Shown here piece after piece: positions 24,908-33,433 of a stretch of DNA of 38,246 bases. Made by a program: the position numbers and the translations under genes. The notes beneath the pieces are model-generated. The model was not told the origin of the DNA and did no database searches. It was given only the letters and a program-made list of their open reading frames with translations. Position 1 is the stretch's first letter. Every line of letters starts with the position of its first letter. This stretch comes from Candidatus Didemnitutus sp. (lineage in GTDB: Bacteria > Verrucomicrobiota > Verrucomicrobiia > Opitutales > Opitutaceae), in assembly GCA_023701285.1 (NCBI GenBank), contig JAMPXH010000032.1:1-38246 (forward strand). Direction: 5' to 3'.

Positions 24908-26731
24908 TCAACCCATGCGGCACATGAGCAGTTCGCGCTCGAAGATGAGTTCCTTCGGCAGCGTGGCGTGCAGGTCGAAGAAGAGTTCGCCCTGGCCGAG
25001 GATCTCGTTCTTCCACGCCTCGCGGTCGAACTTCTGCAGCTCGTCGAATTTCTCCTCGGAGAAGTCCAGGCCGTCCCATTCGATGTCGCGGTAGCGCGGC
25101 ACCCAGCCGATGGGCGTCTCCTTGGCTTTGCCGCCAGCGCGCACGCGGTCGACGATCCACTTCAGCACGCGCATGTTCTCGGAGAAGCCCGGCCACATGA
25201 ACTTGCCGTCCTTGTCCTTGCGGAACCAGTTCACATGGAAGATGCGGGGCGTTTCGCTGAGCTCCTTCTGCATGTTCATCCAGTGGCGGAAGTAGTCGCC
25301 CATGTTGTAGCCGCAGAAGGGCAGCATCGCCATCGGATCGCGGCGGACCTTGCCAATCGTGCCGGCGGCGGCGGCAGTCATCTCGGAGCCCATCGTCGCG
25401 CCGATGTAGACGCCGCTGGACCAGTTGAAGGCCTGGAACACGAGCGGCATCGTCGTGGCACGGCGGCCACCGAAGATGATGGCGTGGATCGGCACGCCCT
25501 CGGGATCTTCCCAGGCGGGATCGATCGTCGGGCACTGTTTGGCGGGCGCGGTGAAGCGGGCGTTGGCGTGCGCGGCGGTGATGCCCTTCTCCTTCGCCAG
25601 CGCGGGCGTCCACTCGTTGCCCTTCCAATCGATCGCATGCGCGGGCGGCTCCTTGGTCATGCCTTCCCACCACACGCCGCCGTCATCGGTGAGCGCGACG
25701 TTGGTGAAGATGGTGTTCTTCGCGAGCGCCTTCATGGCGTTCGGGTTGGTGTGGTTGCCCGTGCCGGGCGCGACACCGAAGAAGCCGGCCTCGGGATTGA
25801 TGGCGCGCAGGCGGCCGTTGGCGTCGGGCTTGATCCACGCGATGTCGTCGCCGACGGTCCACACCTTCCAGCCTTGCTGCTGGAAATGCGGCGGCGGGAT
25901 GAGCATGGCGAAGTTGGTCTTGCCGCAGGCGCTGGGGAACGCGGCGGCGACGTAGGTCTTCTGGCCCTCGGGATTCTCGACGCCGAGGATGAGCATGTGC
26001 TCGGCCATCCAGCCCTCGTCGCGCGCCATGGCGGAGGCGATGCGGAGCGCGAAGCATTTTTTGCCGAGGAGCGCGTTGCCGCCGTAGCCGGAGCCGTAGC
26101 TCCAGATCTCGCGGGTCTCGGGGAAGTGGACGATATACTTCTCCTTGTTGCAGGGCCACGCGACGTCCTTCTGGCCTTTCTTCAGTGGCGCGCCGACGGA
26201 GTGCACACAGGGGACGACCCGTTTGAAATCCTTGTCGATCAGCTCGAACACCTTTTTGCCGATGCGCGCCATGATGCGCATGTTGACGACGACGTAGGGT
26301 GAGTCGGTGAGTTCGACGCCGATCTGCGACATGGGCGAGCCGATCGGGCCCATGCTGTAGGGGAGCACATACATCGTGCGGCCCTTCATGCAGCCGCGGT
26401 AGAGCTCCTTCAGGGTCTTGCGCATCTCGTAAGGGTTGACCCAGTTGTTCGTCGGGCCGGCGGCCTCCTTCGAGAGCGAGCAGATGAAGGTGCGGTCCTC
26501 GACGCGGGCGACGTCGCTCGCGTCGGAACGCGCGAGGTAACAGCCCGGCCACTTCTTCTGGTTGAGCTTGGTGAATGTGCCGCTCGCGACCATCTGGGCG
26601 CACAGCGCGTCGTATTCTGCTTGGGAACCGTCGACCCAGTGGATGGCGTCGGGCTTGCACAGCGCGGCCATCTTGTTGACCCAACGGATCAGATTCGGAT
26701 TCCTGCTCAGGGGTTTTGCAGTCTTCTTCAT
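24908..26731 (-). CDS. pckG: GTP-type phosphoenolpyruvate carboxykinase
   Basis: This 607-residue cytosolic enzyme interconverts oxaloacetate plus GTP with phosphoenolpyruvate, CO2 and GDP, the entry step of gluconeogenesis from organic acids. Family signatures are complete. [12 protein letters not shown] is the P-loop, with the reactive Cys of the GTP class at residue 269. GDDIAW is the kinase-2 metal motif and [13 protein letters not shown] follows. [14 protein letters not shown] and the guanine-site region [13 protein letters not shown] are also present. The start is ATG at 26731 ([14 protein letters not shown]); upstream in-frame codons lie in GC-rich non-family sequence. The length is usual for bacterial and animal GTP-PEPCK (about 600-620). 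It is monocistronic, with a strong terminator at 24843-24870 and a divergent neighbour 215 bp away. Together with the acetate-type symporter it fits growth on short organic acids. Confidence 0.97.
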   Translation of the reverse strand: MKKTAKPLSRNPNLIRWVNKMAALCKPDAIHWVDGSQAEYDALCAQMVASGTFTKLNQKKWPGCYLARSDASDVARVEDRTFICSLSKEAAGPTNNWVNPYEMRKTLKELYRGCMKGRTMYVLPYSMGPIGSPMSQIGVELTDSPYVVVNMRIMARIGKKVFELIDKDFKRVVPCVHSVGAPLKKGQKDVAWPCNKEKYIVHFPETREIWSYGSGYGGNALLGKKCFALRIASAMARDEGWMAEHMLILGVENPEGQKTYVAAAFPSACGKTNFAMLIPPPHFQQQGWKVWTVGDDIAWIKPDANGRLRAINPEAGFFGVAPGTGNHTNPNAMKALAKNTIFTNVALTDDGGVWWEGMTKEPPAHAIDWKGNEWTPALAKEKGITAAHANARFTAPAKQCPTIDPAWEDPEGVPIHAIIFGGRRATTMPLVFQAFNWSSGVYIGATMGSEMTAAAAGTIGKVRRDPMAMLPFCGYNMGDYFRHWMNMQKELSETPRIFHVNWFRKDKDGKFMWPGFSENMRVLKWIVDRVRAGGKAKETPIGWVPRYRDIEWDGLDFSEEKFDELQKFDREAWKNEILGQGELFFDLHATLPKELIFERELLMCRMG

Positions 26732-26946
26732 GGACGCCGACGCTGCGCATTGCGGCGGGGCGCGGCAACGGGAAAGCCGGCGGGCCCGCGGTAAATTATC
26801 CGCGCCCGCTCCGCATATAAGCCCGGGGCGGCGGTAAAATTCCACTCACCGGCACGCGTATTCCTACGCACCGCCGCGGCGTAGTCCTGGCGCGGCGGCG
26901 CGGGTTGAAGCTCGCGTGCGCGGACGCGCGCGGCATTTTGCCGCGC

Positions 26947-27399
26947 ATGAAGACACCCCGCTTCACCCGTGCGCTCGTCGCGCTGACCGTGCTCGCCGCC
27001 GCCGTTCACGTCGTCGCTCAGGAGAACAAGACTCTGCCGGCGCCCGCCGCTCCGGCGTTCGAGATGACGACCTATTATTTCGTGATGCTGATGAAAGGCC
27101 CGGCCAGCGGCACGGGCACGAAGGAGGAAGCCGCCGCCGCGCAGGCCGGCCACATGGCGCACATGAAGAAGATGGCGGACGCGGGCAAACTGCTCGTCGC
27201 GGGCCCCTTCGCCGCCGGCGCCGCGAGCGAGTGGCGCGGCATCTGGATCATGAAGTGCGCGTCGATCGAGGAAGCGACCGAGCTCGCCTCCGGCGACCCC
27301 GCCGTGCAAGCCGGGCGCCTGACGATCAAGGTGCTGCCGTGGATGACGGCGAAGGGCTACATCCGCGACCCGGAGTTCCCCTTCGCCCCGCTGCCATGA
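26947..27399 (+). CDS. exported YCII-like domain protein
   Basis: This 150-residue protein has an N-terminal signal peptide (MKTPRFTRALVALTVLAAAVHVVAQ) followed by a YCII-related ferredoxin-like domain. Recognisable features are the first strand TTYYFVMLMKG, a helix with a His pair (GHMAHMKKMADAGKLLVAGPF), a strand GIWIMKCAS, the helix SIEEATELASGDPAVQAG and the last strand LTIKVLPW. YCII domains are usually about 95-residue cytosolic proteins and mostly lack an assigned reaction, so the export signal is unusual. The start is ATG at 26947; an upstream in-frame codon at 26905 precedes non-signal sequence. Its TGA overlaps the ATG of the next small gene. Its neighbours do not reveal a pathway. 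Confidence 0.82.
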   Translation: MKTPRFTRALVALTVLAAAVHVVAQENKTLPAPAAPAFEMTTYYFVMLMKGPASGTGTKEEAAAAQAGHMAHMKKMADAGKLLVAGPFAAGAASEWRGIWIMKCASIEEATELASGDPAVQAGRLTIKVLPWMTAKGYIRDPEFPFAPLP

Positions 27400-27560
27400 A
27401 CCGGCTGTGCCTCTTCGCCGGCATGATGCTCGGCAGTTATCTGGGCTGGTTCGCCGGCAGCGCGCTCGGGATGGAGTTGTTCGGCTGCTTCCTGCTCAGC
27501 GGGCTCGGCAGCCTGGCCGGTGTCTACGCCGGTTGGAAATTCGCGCAACGCTACCGCTGA
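27396..27560 (+). CDS. 54-residue glycine-rich membrane miniprotein
   Basis: This short frame starts with an ATG overlapping the YCII gene's stop (ATGA) and encodes 54 residues. It is almost wholly two hydrophobic helices with small-residue spacing (GMMLGSYLGWFAGSALG and LLSGLGSLAGVYAGW), ending KFAQRYR. The Gly-x3-Gly pattern favours helix packing in the membrane. Translational coupling with the gene before it argues that it is real, and the positive C-terminus suits an inside orientation. I do not recognise a family. It ends 15 bp from the convergent CDF gene. Confidence 0.68.
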   Translation: MNRLCLFAGMMLGSYLGWFAGSALGMELFGCFLLSGLGSLAGVYAGWKFAQRYR

Positions 27561-27575
27561 GCGACCGCGCCCCGC

Positions 27576-28484
27576 TCACTTCATCGGCTCGATGTGCACG
27601 GACACGTCGGTGATCGCGTGACTCACCGAGGCGATGAGCGCATCCTTCACCGCATGCGCGATGTCGTGGCCCTCGCGCACGGTGAGGGTGCCGTCGACGC
27701 GCACCTGGATGTCGACGATGTGGCTGAGCCCGCTCTTGCGCACGCGGCACTTGTCGAGCGCCTGCACGCCGGGCACGCGCAACGCGATGGCCCGCACCTC
27801 GCGGTCGAAGTCGCGCGAGACGGCCTCGTCCATGATGTCGCGCTGCGCCTTTGCGAGCATCCGGAATCCGTTGAAGGCGATCACCACGCAGGCGAACAGC
27901 GCCGCCCAGTCGTCCGCCGTTTCCCAGCCCGGGCCGCCCCACAGCGCCACGGCGATGCCGGCGAAAGCCGCAGCCGAGGTCATGGCGTCCGACCAGTGGT
28001 GCATGGCCTCCGCGCCGAGCGCCGTGCTGCCCACGGTCTCGCCCGCCGCTTCCATGCGCCGGGAGAACCACAGCTTCACGAGCACGACGCCCGCCAGCAC
28101 GAGCAGCGTCCACCACGCCGGCGCGTGATGCGGCGTGCGGATCTCGCGGATCGCATGCCACGCCACCCAGCCGGCCATGAAAAACACGAAGAGCGCCACC
28201 AGCAGCGCCGCGAGCGCCTCCGCCTTGCCGTGCCCGTAGGGATGATTCTCGTCCGGCGGCCGCGCGGCCACGCGGAAGCCCGCCCACACCAACGCCGACG
28301 TAAGGATGTCGAGCAACGACTCCGCCGCGTCCGCGATGAGCGCGTAGGTGTTACCGAAGACGCCGCCGGCGAATTTCACCGCCGCCAGCACGGCGTTCAA
28401 CGCGATGCCGCGCAGCACGAGCCCCGCGCTGTCCTCCGCACGGCGGGCGACGCGGGCTTGCGGATCGGGCGGCGGGGACGACAT
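27576..28484 (-). CDS. cation diffusion facilitator (CDF) family metal transporter
   Basis: This 302-residue inner-membrane transporter has six hydrophobic helices and a cytosolic C-terminal domain. It probably exports a divalent metal ion in exchange for protons. Family signatures are NTYALIADAAESLLDI in helix 2, the loop PDENHPYGHGKAEALAAL, and MHHWSDAMTS in helix 5. Aligned with E. coli YiiP, the transport site reads Glu-x3-Asp in helix 2 and His-x3-Asp in helix 5, so Asp45 is replaced by Glu. The C-terminal domain (VPGVQALDKCRVRKSG, HIVDIQVRVDG, then H-rich VSHAITDVSVHIEP) is the usual metal-sensing fold. The specificity (Zn, Fe, Mn or Co) cannot be settled. No terminator is visible between it and the convergent miniprotein gene. 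Confidence 0.93.
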   Translation of the reverse strand: MSSPPPDPQARVARRAEDSAGLVLRGIALNAVLAAVKFAGGVFGNTYALIADAAESLLDILTSALVWAGFRVAARPPDENHPYGHGKAEALAALLVALFVFFMAGWVAWHAIREIRTPHHAPAWWTLLVLAGVVLVKLWFSRRMEAAGETVGSTALGAEAMHHWSDAMTSAAAFAGIAVALWGGPGWETADDWAALFACVVIAFNGFRMLAKAQRDIMDEAVSRDFDREVRAIALRVPGVQALDKCRVRKSGLSHIVDIQVRVDGTLTVREGHDIAHAVKDALIASVSHAITDVSVHIEPMK

Positions 28485-28590
28485 CGCCTCACGTTACCGG
28501 CGTGGCGCGCCCGCTCAAGTCCGCAAGCGCCGGCCGCGCGCACCTGTCCTGTTGACCCGCTTTTGCCCGCGGCCTAGCCTGCTCTCCGCC

Positions 28591-29046
28591 ATGGCAAAAA
28601 TGGAAACCACCCTCGCGCAGGACCCGGTGCGTCAGTTTTCCGTCTTCATCGAGAACCGCGCCGGCCGCCTGCTCGACCTCACGGCCCTGCTCGCCCGGCA
28701 CAACGTCCACATCATGGCGATGACGACGCTCGACACCACGGACTGCGCGATTGACCGCATGGTGCTCGACGATCCGGAGCGGGCGCGCGAGCTGCTCGCG
28801 GCCAACAATTTCTTCTTCACCGAGTGCGACGTGCTCGCCGTGGAGTTCGCCGACGAGTCGAAGCTGCAGGAGGTTTTCCGCGCGCTCTACGAGGTGGAGA
28901 TGAACATCCACTACGTCTACTCGTTCCTCTGCCGGCCGCACGGCCGGAGCGCCATCGCGCTGAAGGTCGAGGACCTCGACCTCGCCACGAATTCGCTGAA
29001 CAACCGCGGCTTCAAGATCCTCACGCAGCGCGACATCTCGCGCTGA
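28591..29046 (+). CDS. double ACT-domain protein
   Basis: This 151-residue cytosolic protein is made of two tandem ACT domains, ligand-binding folds that commonly sense amino acids. The first runs from about residue 14 (VRQFSVFIENRAGRLLDLTA), with the Gly-Arg-Leu turn at the ligand-binding helix start, through the second strand (VHIMAMTTLDT). The second begins near residue 83 (VLAVEFADESKLQEVFRALY), then YVYSFLCRPHGRSAIALKV, and ends ILTQRDISR. There is no catalytic domain, so it is probably a stand-alone regulator or sensor. The start is ATG at 28591 (MAKMETT); a longer open frame upstream crosses the CDF promoter and is not family-like. It diverges from the CDF gene across about 106 bp. Confidence 0.88.
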   Translation: MAKMETTLAQDPVRQFSVFIENRAGRLLDLTALLARHNVHIMAMTTLDTTDCAIDRMVLDDPERARELLAANNFFFTECDVLAVEFADESKLQEVFRALYEVEMNIHYVYSFLCRPHGRSAIALKVEDLDLATNSLNNRGFKILTQRDISR

Positions 29047-29128
29047 ACCGGGAGCGTCGGAGTTGTCACGCCGGGGCTCGTCGCGTCCGGCGCGCGGGCC
29101 GCGCAAGCCGCGCCGCGCAGCGGGCCGC

Positions 29129-29647
29129 TCAACCCTTCACGTCGAGCAGCTTCTCGCCGTCGAGCTGGTAGATGCCGGCGAGGTAACCTTCCTCGAAGAC
29201 TTCGCCGACCTTGAGCTTGCCGAGAAACGTGAGCGGCATGTCCATGAGCGGCGGCACGCCACCGTTGGTCATCTTGACGATGATCCACTCGTTGATGCGC
29301 GGCATCGCGCCGAAGCAGCAACCGCTCTGGTCCTTCATCAGCAGGAACTCGGTGACTTTGCCGTCCTTGAACTTGGTCGGCAGCATGAAGCCCGTGATCG
29401 AGATTTTTTTGCCATCCAGCTCGCGCACATAGTCCGGGATCTGCGCCTTGGGCTGGCCCTCGGCCGGCGTCGCCGAGCCCGCGGGCTCGTAGCCGGGCGG
29501 CGTGTAGTTGAAGGCCGCCAGCAGCTCGAAGCCCACCTTTTCGCCGTCCGCCGGCGCCGTGTCCGCGGCCCGGACGGAACTCACGACGACGACCACCGCC
29601 AACGACAGGATCGTCCGCAGACGATGACAGGATGAAAACAGGCTCAT
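29129..29647 (-). CDS. exported DUF3299 family protein
   Basis: This 172-residue periplasmic protein has a signal peptide (LSLAVVVVVSSVRA, cleavage before ADTAP) and a DUF3299 domain. Family features are the strand ELDGKKISITGFMLPTKF, then FLLMKDQSGCCFGAMPRINE with its Cys pair and Pro, and WIIVKM near the end of the core. The molecular function is unknown. In Pseudomonas and relatives DUF3299 proteins are encoded beside an ABC ATPase and an FtsX-like permease in a Zur-linked cluster. Here it follows a His-rich lipoprotein by 13 bp in the same direction, and the matching ABC genes lie about 4 kb upstream on the same strand. A role in envelope metal handling is therefore inferred, not shown. 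Confidence 0.82.
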   Translation of the reverse strand: MSLFSSCHRLRTILSLAVVVVVSSVRAADTAPADGEKVGFELLAAFNYTPPGYEPAGSATPAEGQPKAQIPDYVRELDGKKISITGFMLPTKFKDGKVTEFLLMKDQSGCCFGAMPRINEWIIVKMTNGGVPPLMDMPLTFLGKLKVGEVFEEGYLAGIYQLDGEKLLDVKG

Positions 29648-29660
29648 GCGGGAAGGAGGC

Positions 29661-30182
29661 TCAGGGGTGGAAGTGGAAAGGGACGTCGCGGAAGTCGGTG
29701 CCGCGCACCCTAACCGCCTTGATCACTCCGTCAAAATGTTTGACCTCGCGCAGCCACGGGGCCGCGCCCTCGAAGCAGGACGTGTCGCCCGCCGTCTCGC
29801 CGGTCAGGCTGTTGGCCGTGGCGCGGAGGGTGATGACGCGCCGCGCGCCCTCAGCCTCCTGCACGTCGAAGGCGTCCATCGCCACGCGCACGAAGTTCTC
29901 CGCGTGCGCATCGAGCACCCATGCCTGCAACACGCCGCGCGCCGCGTCGTATTTGAACTCGAGGTTGAACTGATGCGCGCCGAGCTCCACGAGTTCGCCG
30001 CCGTTCGGCGCCTTGTGCACGTGGCCGCCGGCGGGGGCGTGCCCGTGGCCGGCATGCTCGTCGCGCGAATTCTTCGAGCCGTAATGCAGCACCTCGCCGG
30101 TCTGCTTCTTGCCGCAACCGGCAACGCACAGCGCAAGGGTTAGAGCTGAAAAGAGAGCAGCGAGACGAAGACGCGTTTTCAT
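29661..30182 (-). CDS. His-rich lipoprotein, likely metal-binding
   Basis: This 173-residue probable lipoprotein has a basic start (MKTRLRLAALFSALT) and a lipobox CVAGC. A flexible His-rich segment follows (EHAGHGHAPAGGHVHKAPNG) with five His spaced as in zinc- or copper-buffering linkers. A beta-rich domain comes next (GGELVELGAHQFNLEFKYD, LQAWVLDAHAENFVRV) and the protein ends in DVPFHFHP. The domain resembles periplasmic metal-handling proteins that accompany efflux or ABC systems. The start is ATG at 30182; an upstream in-frame codon at 30209 precedes a repeat-derived segment. It is 13 bp before the DUF3299 gene and probably in its operon. The bound metal is inferred from composition only. 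Confidence 0.8.
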   Translation of the reverse strand: MKTRLRLAALFSALTLALCVAGCGKKQTGEVLHYGSKNSRDEHAGHGHAPAGGHVHKAPNGGELVELGAHQFNLEFKYDAARGVLQAWVLDAHAENFVRVAMDAFDVQEAEGARRVITLRATANSLTGETAGDTSCFEGAAPWLREVKHFDGVIKAVRVRGTDFRDVPFHFHP

Positions 30183-30192
30183 CAACGGAATT

Positions 30193-30226
30193 GAACCACA
30201 GATGGACACAGATTCACACGGATGAA
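30193..30226. repeat. 10-bp periodic CACAGAT repeat element
   Basis: After GAAC come three units of exactly 10 bp: CACAGATGGA, CACAGATTCA and CACGGATGAA at 30197-30226. Sequences of this kind, translating to HRWTQIHTDE, are scattered between genes in many environmental bacteria, from memory. It lies in the 152-bp gap between the lipoprotein start (30182) and the DUF4178 stop (30335). The rest of the gap shows no clear promoter or terminator. Confidence 0.7.
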
Positions 30227-30334
30227 AAGCACATCAGGTGGTCGCCGCTGTCCCGAGCGGCGACGGTGACGACGTGCATTCAGCGTTTGAAGGCGAGAGC
30301 CGCACCCGAGGAGGCGCCCGCACTGTTTAGGACG

Positions 30335-31525
30335 TCAGGAGCGTTGCGAGCCGAAGGCAACCATCACCGTCGGGGAGGGAATCGCTCGCCCAAGGTAGCA
30401 ACGCAATCCGCCCGCCGACCAGCGGCACACGAGCCACTCGTCGCCGGCGCGCGCCACGAATCCGCACAATTCCTTGCTCGGCCAATGCGTCGCCGCGGAA
30501 GCTCCGTCGATTTCCGACAGTCGGCCAAGCATGAGCTCCGTTACGGCAAATTCGCGACCGTCAATCTTCACCTTACTGCCGTTCCGCAATTTCGCCGCCG
30601 TCAAAGCATCGAACTTCTTGGGCATTTCAATTTCGCGCAGCAATACCCATACCGATGCATGGCCGGCCCAGCCGTTCCACAGGAGTGATTCCGCGCCAGC
30701 TTCGTCACGCAACAGGTATTCGTGCTGCTTAAAACGAGCGCGCGTCAGCAAGCACTCGCTCACCGAGCGTGCCGCGACTTCAACGGATTTGCCATCGAGA
30801 TTGGCCCGTGCGCGGGCGGGCAATCGAAACGTCGGTGCCGCCTTCATTTCCGGTGGCGGAAGCACGCGTGCCGGCGGTTCGTAGTTCTCAAAAATCATCA
30901 CCCCAAAATACGCGACCAAGATCGCGACCCAGAACCACGTCGACCAGCCCACTTGGCGCGCTGCATCAATCGAAAAAGCCCAGAAGCCGCTTCCTGCTGC
31001 TTCTCGACGCTGGCGCGGCAGTCCGAACGCCGCCTCGACGTGTTTTCGTCCGAGCGTTTTCCCCAAATAGAACTCGATGTCCTCGCCCGTCCAACTCGCG
31101 ACCCACATCTTTCCACCGCCGGGGTTCGCGTTGAAATAGCGGGCCACATCACCGACTTCGACATCCTCCGGCGCCTGGCCTTCGATGTAAACGACGCGCG
31201 ACTCGTCCACCAACTCGACCGGGATCTGGCGACCCTCGAACTCCACAGTGTCGCCGACGCGCTTCGCCGCGGCTTCGGCGACCGTCAGTGGCTTCCGCGG
31301 CTCGAACAACGTGAACCATTTCCACTCGGGACCGATTCCCGTTTCTTCGTAAACCAGCGTCGCCGTGGTGCCGCTCTCATCGGCCATGTTGAACTCGTTC
31401 CAATAATACGTCTCGCCATCGTCGGCCACCATGCTGAGCACGACGCGACCGACGACTTTGTATCGCCGACCGTTGATCATGCCGGTCATGCCGAGGCGAA
31501 GCGCCGTGGGATTCGAGCGGCTCAT
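30335..31525 (-). CDS. DUF4178-type membrane protein (YjfK-like context)
   Basis: This 396-residue protein appears to hold two DUF4178-like beta-rich domains around one membrane helix. The first (about residues 1-200) starts LRLGMTGMINGRRYKVVGRV and has YYWNEFNM and KWFTLFEP, typical of the family's 'W-E-F/Y' strands. The helix is at about 210-235 (TWFWVAILVAYFGVMIFENY). The second half includes QHEYLLRDEAGAESLLWNGW, SKVKIDGREFAVTELMLG and a final CYLGRAIPS. The start is ATG at 31525, overlapping the ATP-grasp gene's stop by ATGA, so translation is probably coupled. In E. coli the related context is yjfK within yjfIJKLMC. Function is unknown; proximity suggests work with the ATP-grasp enzyme at the membrane. 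Confidence 0.8.
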   Translation of the reverse strand: MSRSNPTALRLGMTGMINGRRYKVVGRVVLSMVADDGETYYWNEFNMADESGTTATLVYEETGIGPEWKWFTLFEPRKPLTVAEAAAKRVGDTVEFEGRQIPVELVDESRVVYIEGQAPEDVEVGDVARYFNANPGGGKMWVASWTGEDIEFYLGKTLGRKHVEAAFGLPRQRREAAGSGFWAFSIDAARQVGWSTWFWVAILVAYFGVMIFENYEPPARVLPPPEMKAAPTFRLPARARANLDGKSVEVAARSVSECLLTRARFKQHEYLLRDEAGAESLLWNGWAGHASVWVLLREIEMPKKFDALTAAKLRNGSKVKIDGREFAVTELMLGRLSEIDGASAATHWPSKELCGFVARAGDEWLVCRWSAGGLRCYLGRAIPSPTVMVAFGSQRS

Positions 31526-32649
31526 GATGCGGGGAAGAAATGTGGCACGAACCGACTCAGGTTGCCCGTGATGAGCCGCGTGTCCTCGCGGATGCCGAGT
31601 CCGGCCGGCTCGTGATCGACGACCCACACGCCGAAGACGGGATGATTCCCATCGAAATCCGGCGGCGGCGCAATGGCCTGAAACACGTGTCCTTCCGCGC
31701 CGTAATCACCGCCGTTTTCCTCGCGTGCGACGCCGCGCTCGATCCACGTCACGTTCGCGCCTTCGCGGCTGAGCTTGGGTTTGCGCACATAAGTTTCGCC
31801 GAGTGGCGCCGGCGTTTCGTAGGCGGGCAGAAGATTCGGGTGCTCCGGGTAAAGCTCCCACAAAATCGGCAGCAGGCCCTTGTTGCTCAGGAGCATTTTC
31901 CACGCAGGCTCGATGAACTGCACCGGTTCGCCCGCAAGATGCGGCGCAAATTCCTCCGCCCACAGCCATTCCCACGGATAGAGTTTGAAACACAGCTCGA
32001 GCGGCTGCGCGTCGAGATCGACGAACTTCTTCCGCGCTGCATCCCAGCCGATTTCTTCAATGGCGCAGGGACGTGTCGTCACGCCGGCCTGTTCACAGGT
32101 GTCGCGCAAGTAGAGCACCGTCTGCTCGTCTTCGGCATTGCTTTGCACCGAGCTGAAATGAATCGTCCGCCCGGCAAATCGCCGCCACGCCTCGATCAAG
32201 CGCTCGTGGATGGAATTGAACTGGTCCGCATCCGACTGCACGTCTTGCAGCCAGAACCACTGCGTCACTGCTGCTTCCACCAGCGCCGTCGGCGTGTCGG
32301 CGTTGTATTCGAGCAGCTTCGGCGCGCCGACGCCGTCGAACGCAAAATCGAAACGCCCATAGAGCGAAAAATCATCGCGCTCCCACGAACGCAAAATGCT
32401 CGGCACCGCCGCCGCCGGGATGCCGAGCCGCTCCCACCAACCGCGCGCGATCACCTGCTCCGCCGCATCGACGCAAAGATAGTGCAGCGTCTTCGCCGCG
32501 CGTTCGAGCGCGTCCACTTCCGCCGCCGTCAATTCGTAGCACGCCGATTCGTCCCAATACGGCCCGTTGTCGTGCGTGTGATAGGTCAGCCCGACGCGCT
32601 CGACCCTCTCGCGCCAATCCGGCCGGGGCGTGCACACGTGACGGCGCAT
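31522..32649 (-). CDS. glutathionylspermidine synthase-like ATP-grasp ligase (YgiC/YjfC family)
   Basis: This 375-residue cytosolic ligase belongs to the GSP_synth ATP-grasp family, near the length of E. coli YgiC/YjfC (about 386). It lacks the amidase half of the bifunctional E. coli Gss enzyme. Family motifs are SLYGRFDFAFDG with LLEYNADTPTALVEA (substrate and peptide site), LCFKLYPWEWLW, NKGLLPILWELYPEHPNLLP, the glycine-rich loop segment YVRKPKLSREGANV and a C-terminal DHEPAGLGIREDTRLITGN. The predicted chemistry is ATP-dependent amide bond formation between a carboxylate and an amine. The true substrates of the YgiC/YjfC branch are not established. The ATG overlaps the upstream lipoprotein stop (TGATG), and its own stop overlaps the DUF4178 start, so the three genes are tightly coupled. 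Confidence 0.93.
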   Translation of the reverse strand: MRRHVCTPRPDWRERVERVGLTYHTHDNGPYWDESACYELTAAEVDALERAAKTLHYLCVDAAEQVIARGWWERLGIPAAAVPSILRSWERDDFSLYGRFDFAFDGVGAPKLLEYNADTPTALVEAAVTQWFWLQDVQSDADQFNSIHERLIEAWRRFAGRTIHFSSVQSNAEDEQTVLYLRDTCEQAGVTTRPCAIEEIGWDAARKKFVDLDAQPLELCFKLYPWEWLWAEEFAPHLAGEPVQFIEPAWKMLLSNKGLLPILWELYPEHPNLLPAYETPAPLGETYVRKPKLSREGANVTWIERGVAREENGGDYGAEGHVFQAIAPPPDFDGNHPVFGVWVVDHEPAGLGIREDTRLITGNLSRFVPHFFPAS

Positions 32650-33029
32650 CAGGAATAGCCGCCTCCGCGGTAAGTCGACGTGTTGCCAAATCCGCCACGC
32701 GGGATGTCCGTGCGCATCGCCTGCGCGAGAGTGGCGGCGCTATCCGTCGGCGTGGACATGTTGATCACGCTCTCGTGCGGCGCGTCGTGCCAGGCACCGT
32801 CGTAATAATATTTCCGCGTGACCGGATCGTATTGGTTGTAGGGCCGCGGATAAAAACCGCGGAACGGCGCGTGATAATACCCTGCGCCCGCAATGAAGTG
32901 GTCGTTGCCGTAGGCGCTCTCGGGGCTGATGCGCGGTTCCGCCACCGTCTGCGTGGGCGCGCACGCCGTGATTGCTCCGACGGACAATCCGCCGAGCAGC
33001 ACCAACCGCACTTTCACCGACCGCTTCAA
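32649..33029 (-). CDS. small lipoprotein, DUF1190 (YgiB/YjfM)-like
   Basis: This 126-residue probable lipoprotein has the signal MKRSVKVRLVLLGGLSVGA with lipobox ITAC. The mature part is Tyr/Pro-rich (GYYHAPFRGFYPRPYNQYD, KYYYDGAWHD) and ends in a Gly/Arg/Ser segment containing RGGFG. In E. coli YgiB and YjfM the same RGGFG occurs near a Ser-rich C-terminus. They too are encoded directly before the glutathionylspermidine-synthase-like gene. The family match rests on this motif, lipidation and gene order, so it is moderate. Its stop overlaps the ATP-grasp start. Molecular function is unknown. Confidence 0.78.
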   Translation of the reverse strand: MKRSVKVRLVLLGGLSVGAITACAPTQTVAEPRISPESAYGNDHFIAGAGYYHAPFRGFYPRPYNQYDPVTRKYYYDGAWHDAPHESVINMSTPTDSAATLAQAMRTDIPRGGFGNTSTYRGGGYS

Positions 33030-33039
33030 CGTGCGCCGC

Positions 33040-33339
33040 TCAACCGAGCATCGCCGCCGCCACGATGATGCACACGCCGAGAATCACCGCCGCCGCGACG
33101 ATGGCCGCGGCCACATTCTTGTTCTCGACGATCTCGCGGTGCAGATCGCCCGGCGTGCACTTGTCGAATACCTTGTAACCGATCACCGCCAGCGCGATGC
33201 CGATCGCGGCGAAGAGGATCATGTAGGTGACCGCCTGCCACAGCGATTGCGCGTGCCAACCGGCGGGAACTGTCGATTCGGCGCCGAATGCCGCACTCGC
33301 CACCGCCAAACTACCACCTAACCAGAGAAGTTTTTTCAT
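33040..33339 (-). CDS. DUF350 family membrane protein (YjfL-like)
   Basis: This 99-residue protein has an N-terminal signal-like helix (MKKLLWLGGSLAVASAAFGA), then two membrane helices (AVTYMILFAAIGIALAVIGY and VAAAIVAAAVILGVCIIVAA). Between them is the charged DUF350 segment KVFDKCTPGDLHREIVENKN with the typical E-x-NxxxAI. E. coli YjfL is longer, with repeated units; this copy carries a single one. The start is ATG at 33339; an in-frame extension to 33366 adds nine residues and is less likely. It is the first gene of the four-gene block and ends 10 bp before the lipoprotein gene. Function is unknown. Confidence 0.87.
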   Translation of the reverse strand: MKKLLWLGGSLAVASAAFGAESTVPAGWHAQSLWQAVTYMILFAAIGIALAVIGYKVFDKCTPGDLHREIVENKNVAAAIVAAAVILGVCIIVAAAMLG

Positions 33340-33433
33340 GGGGCAATGCGCGGCACGCTGAGGCACGGCGCAAGGGGAGTCAACCCACGCGCCGTAGCCG
33401 GCAATTCGAAGTCACGGCGAAATTTTCTCGGGT

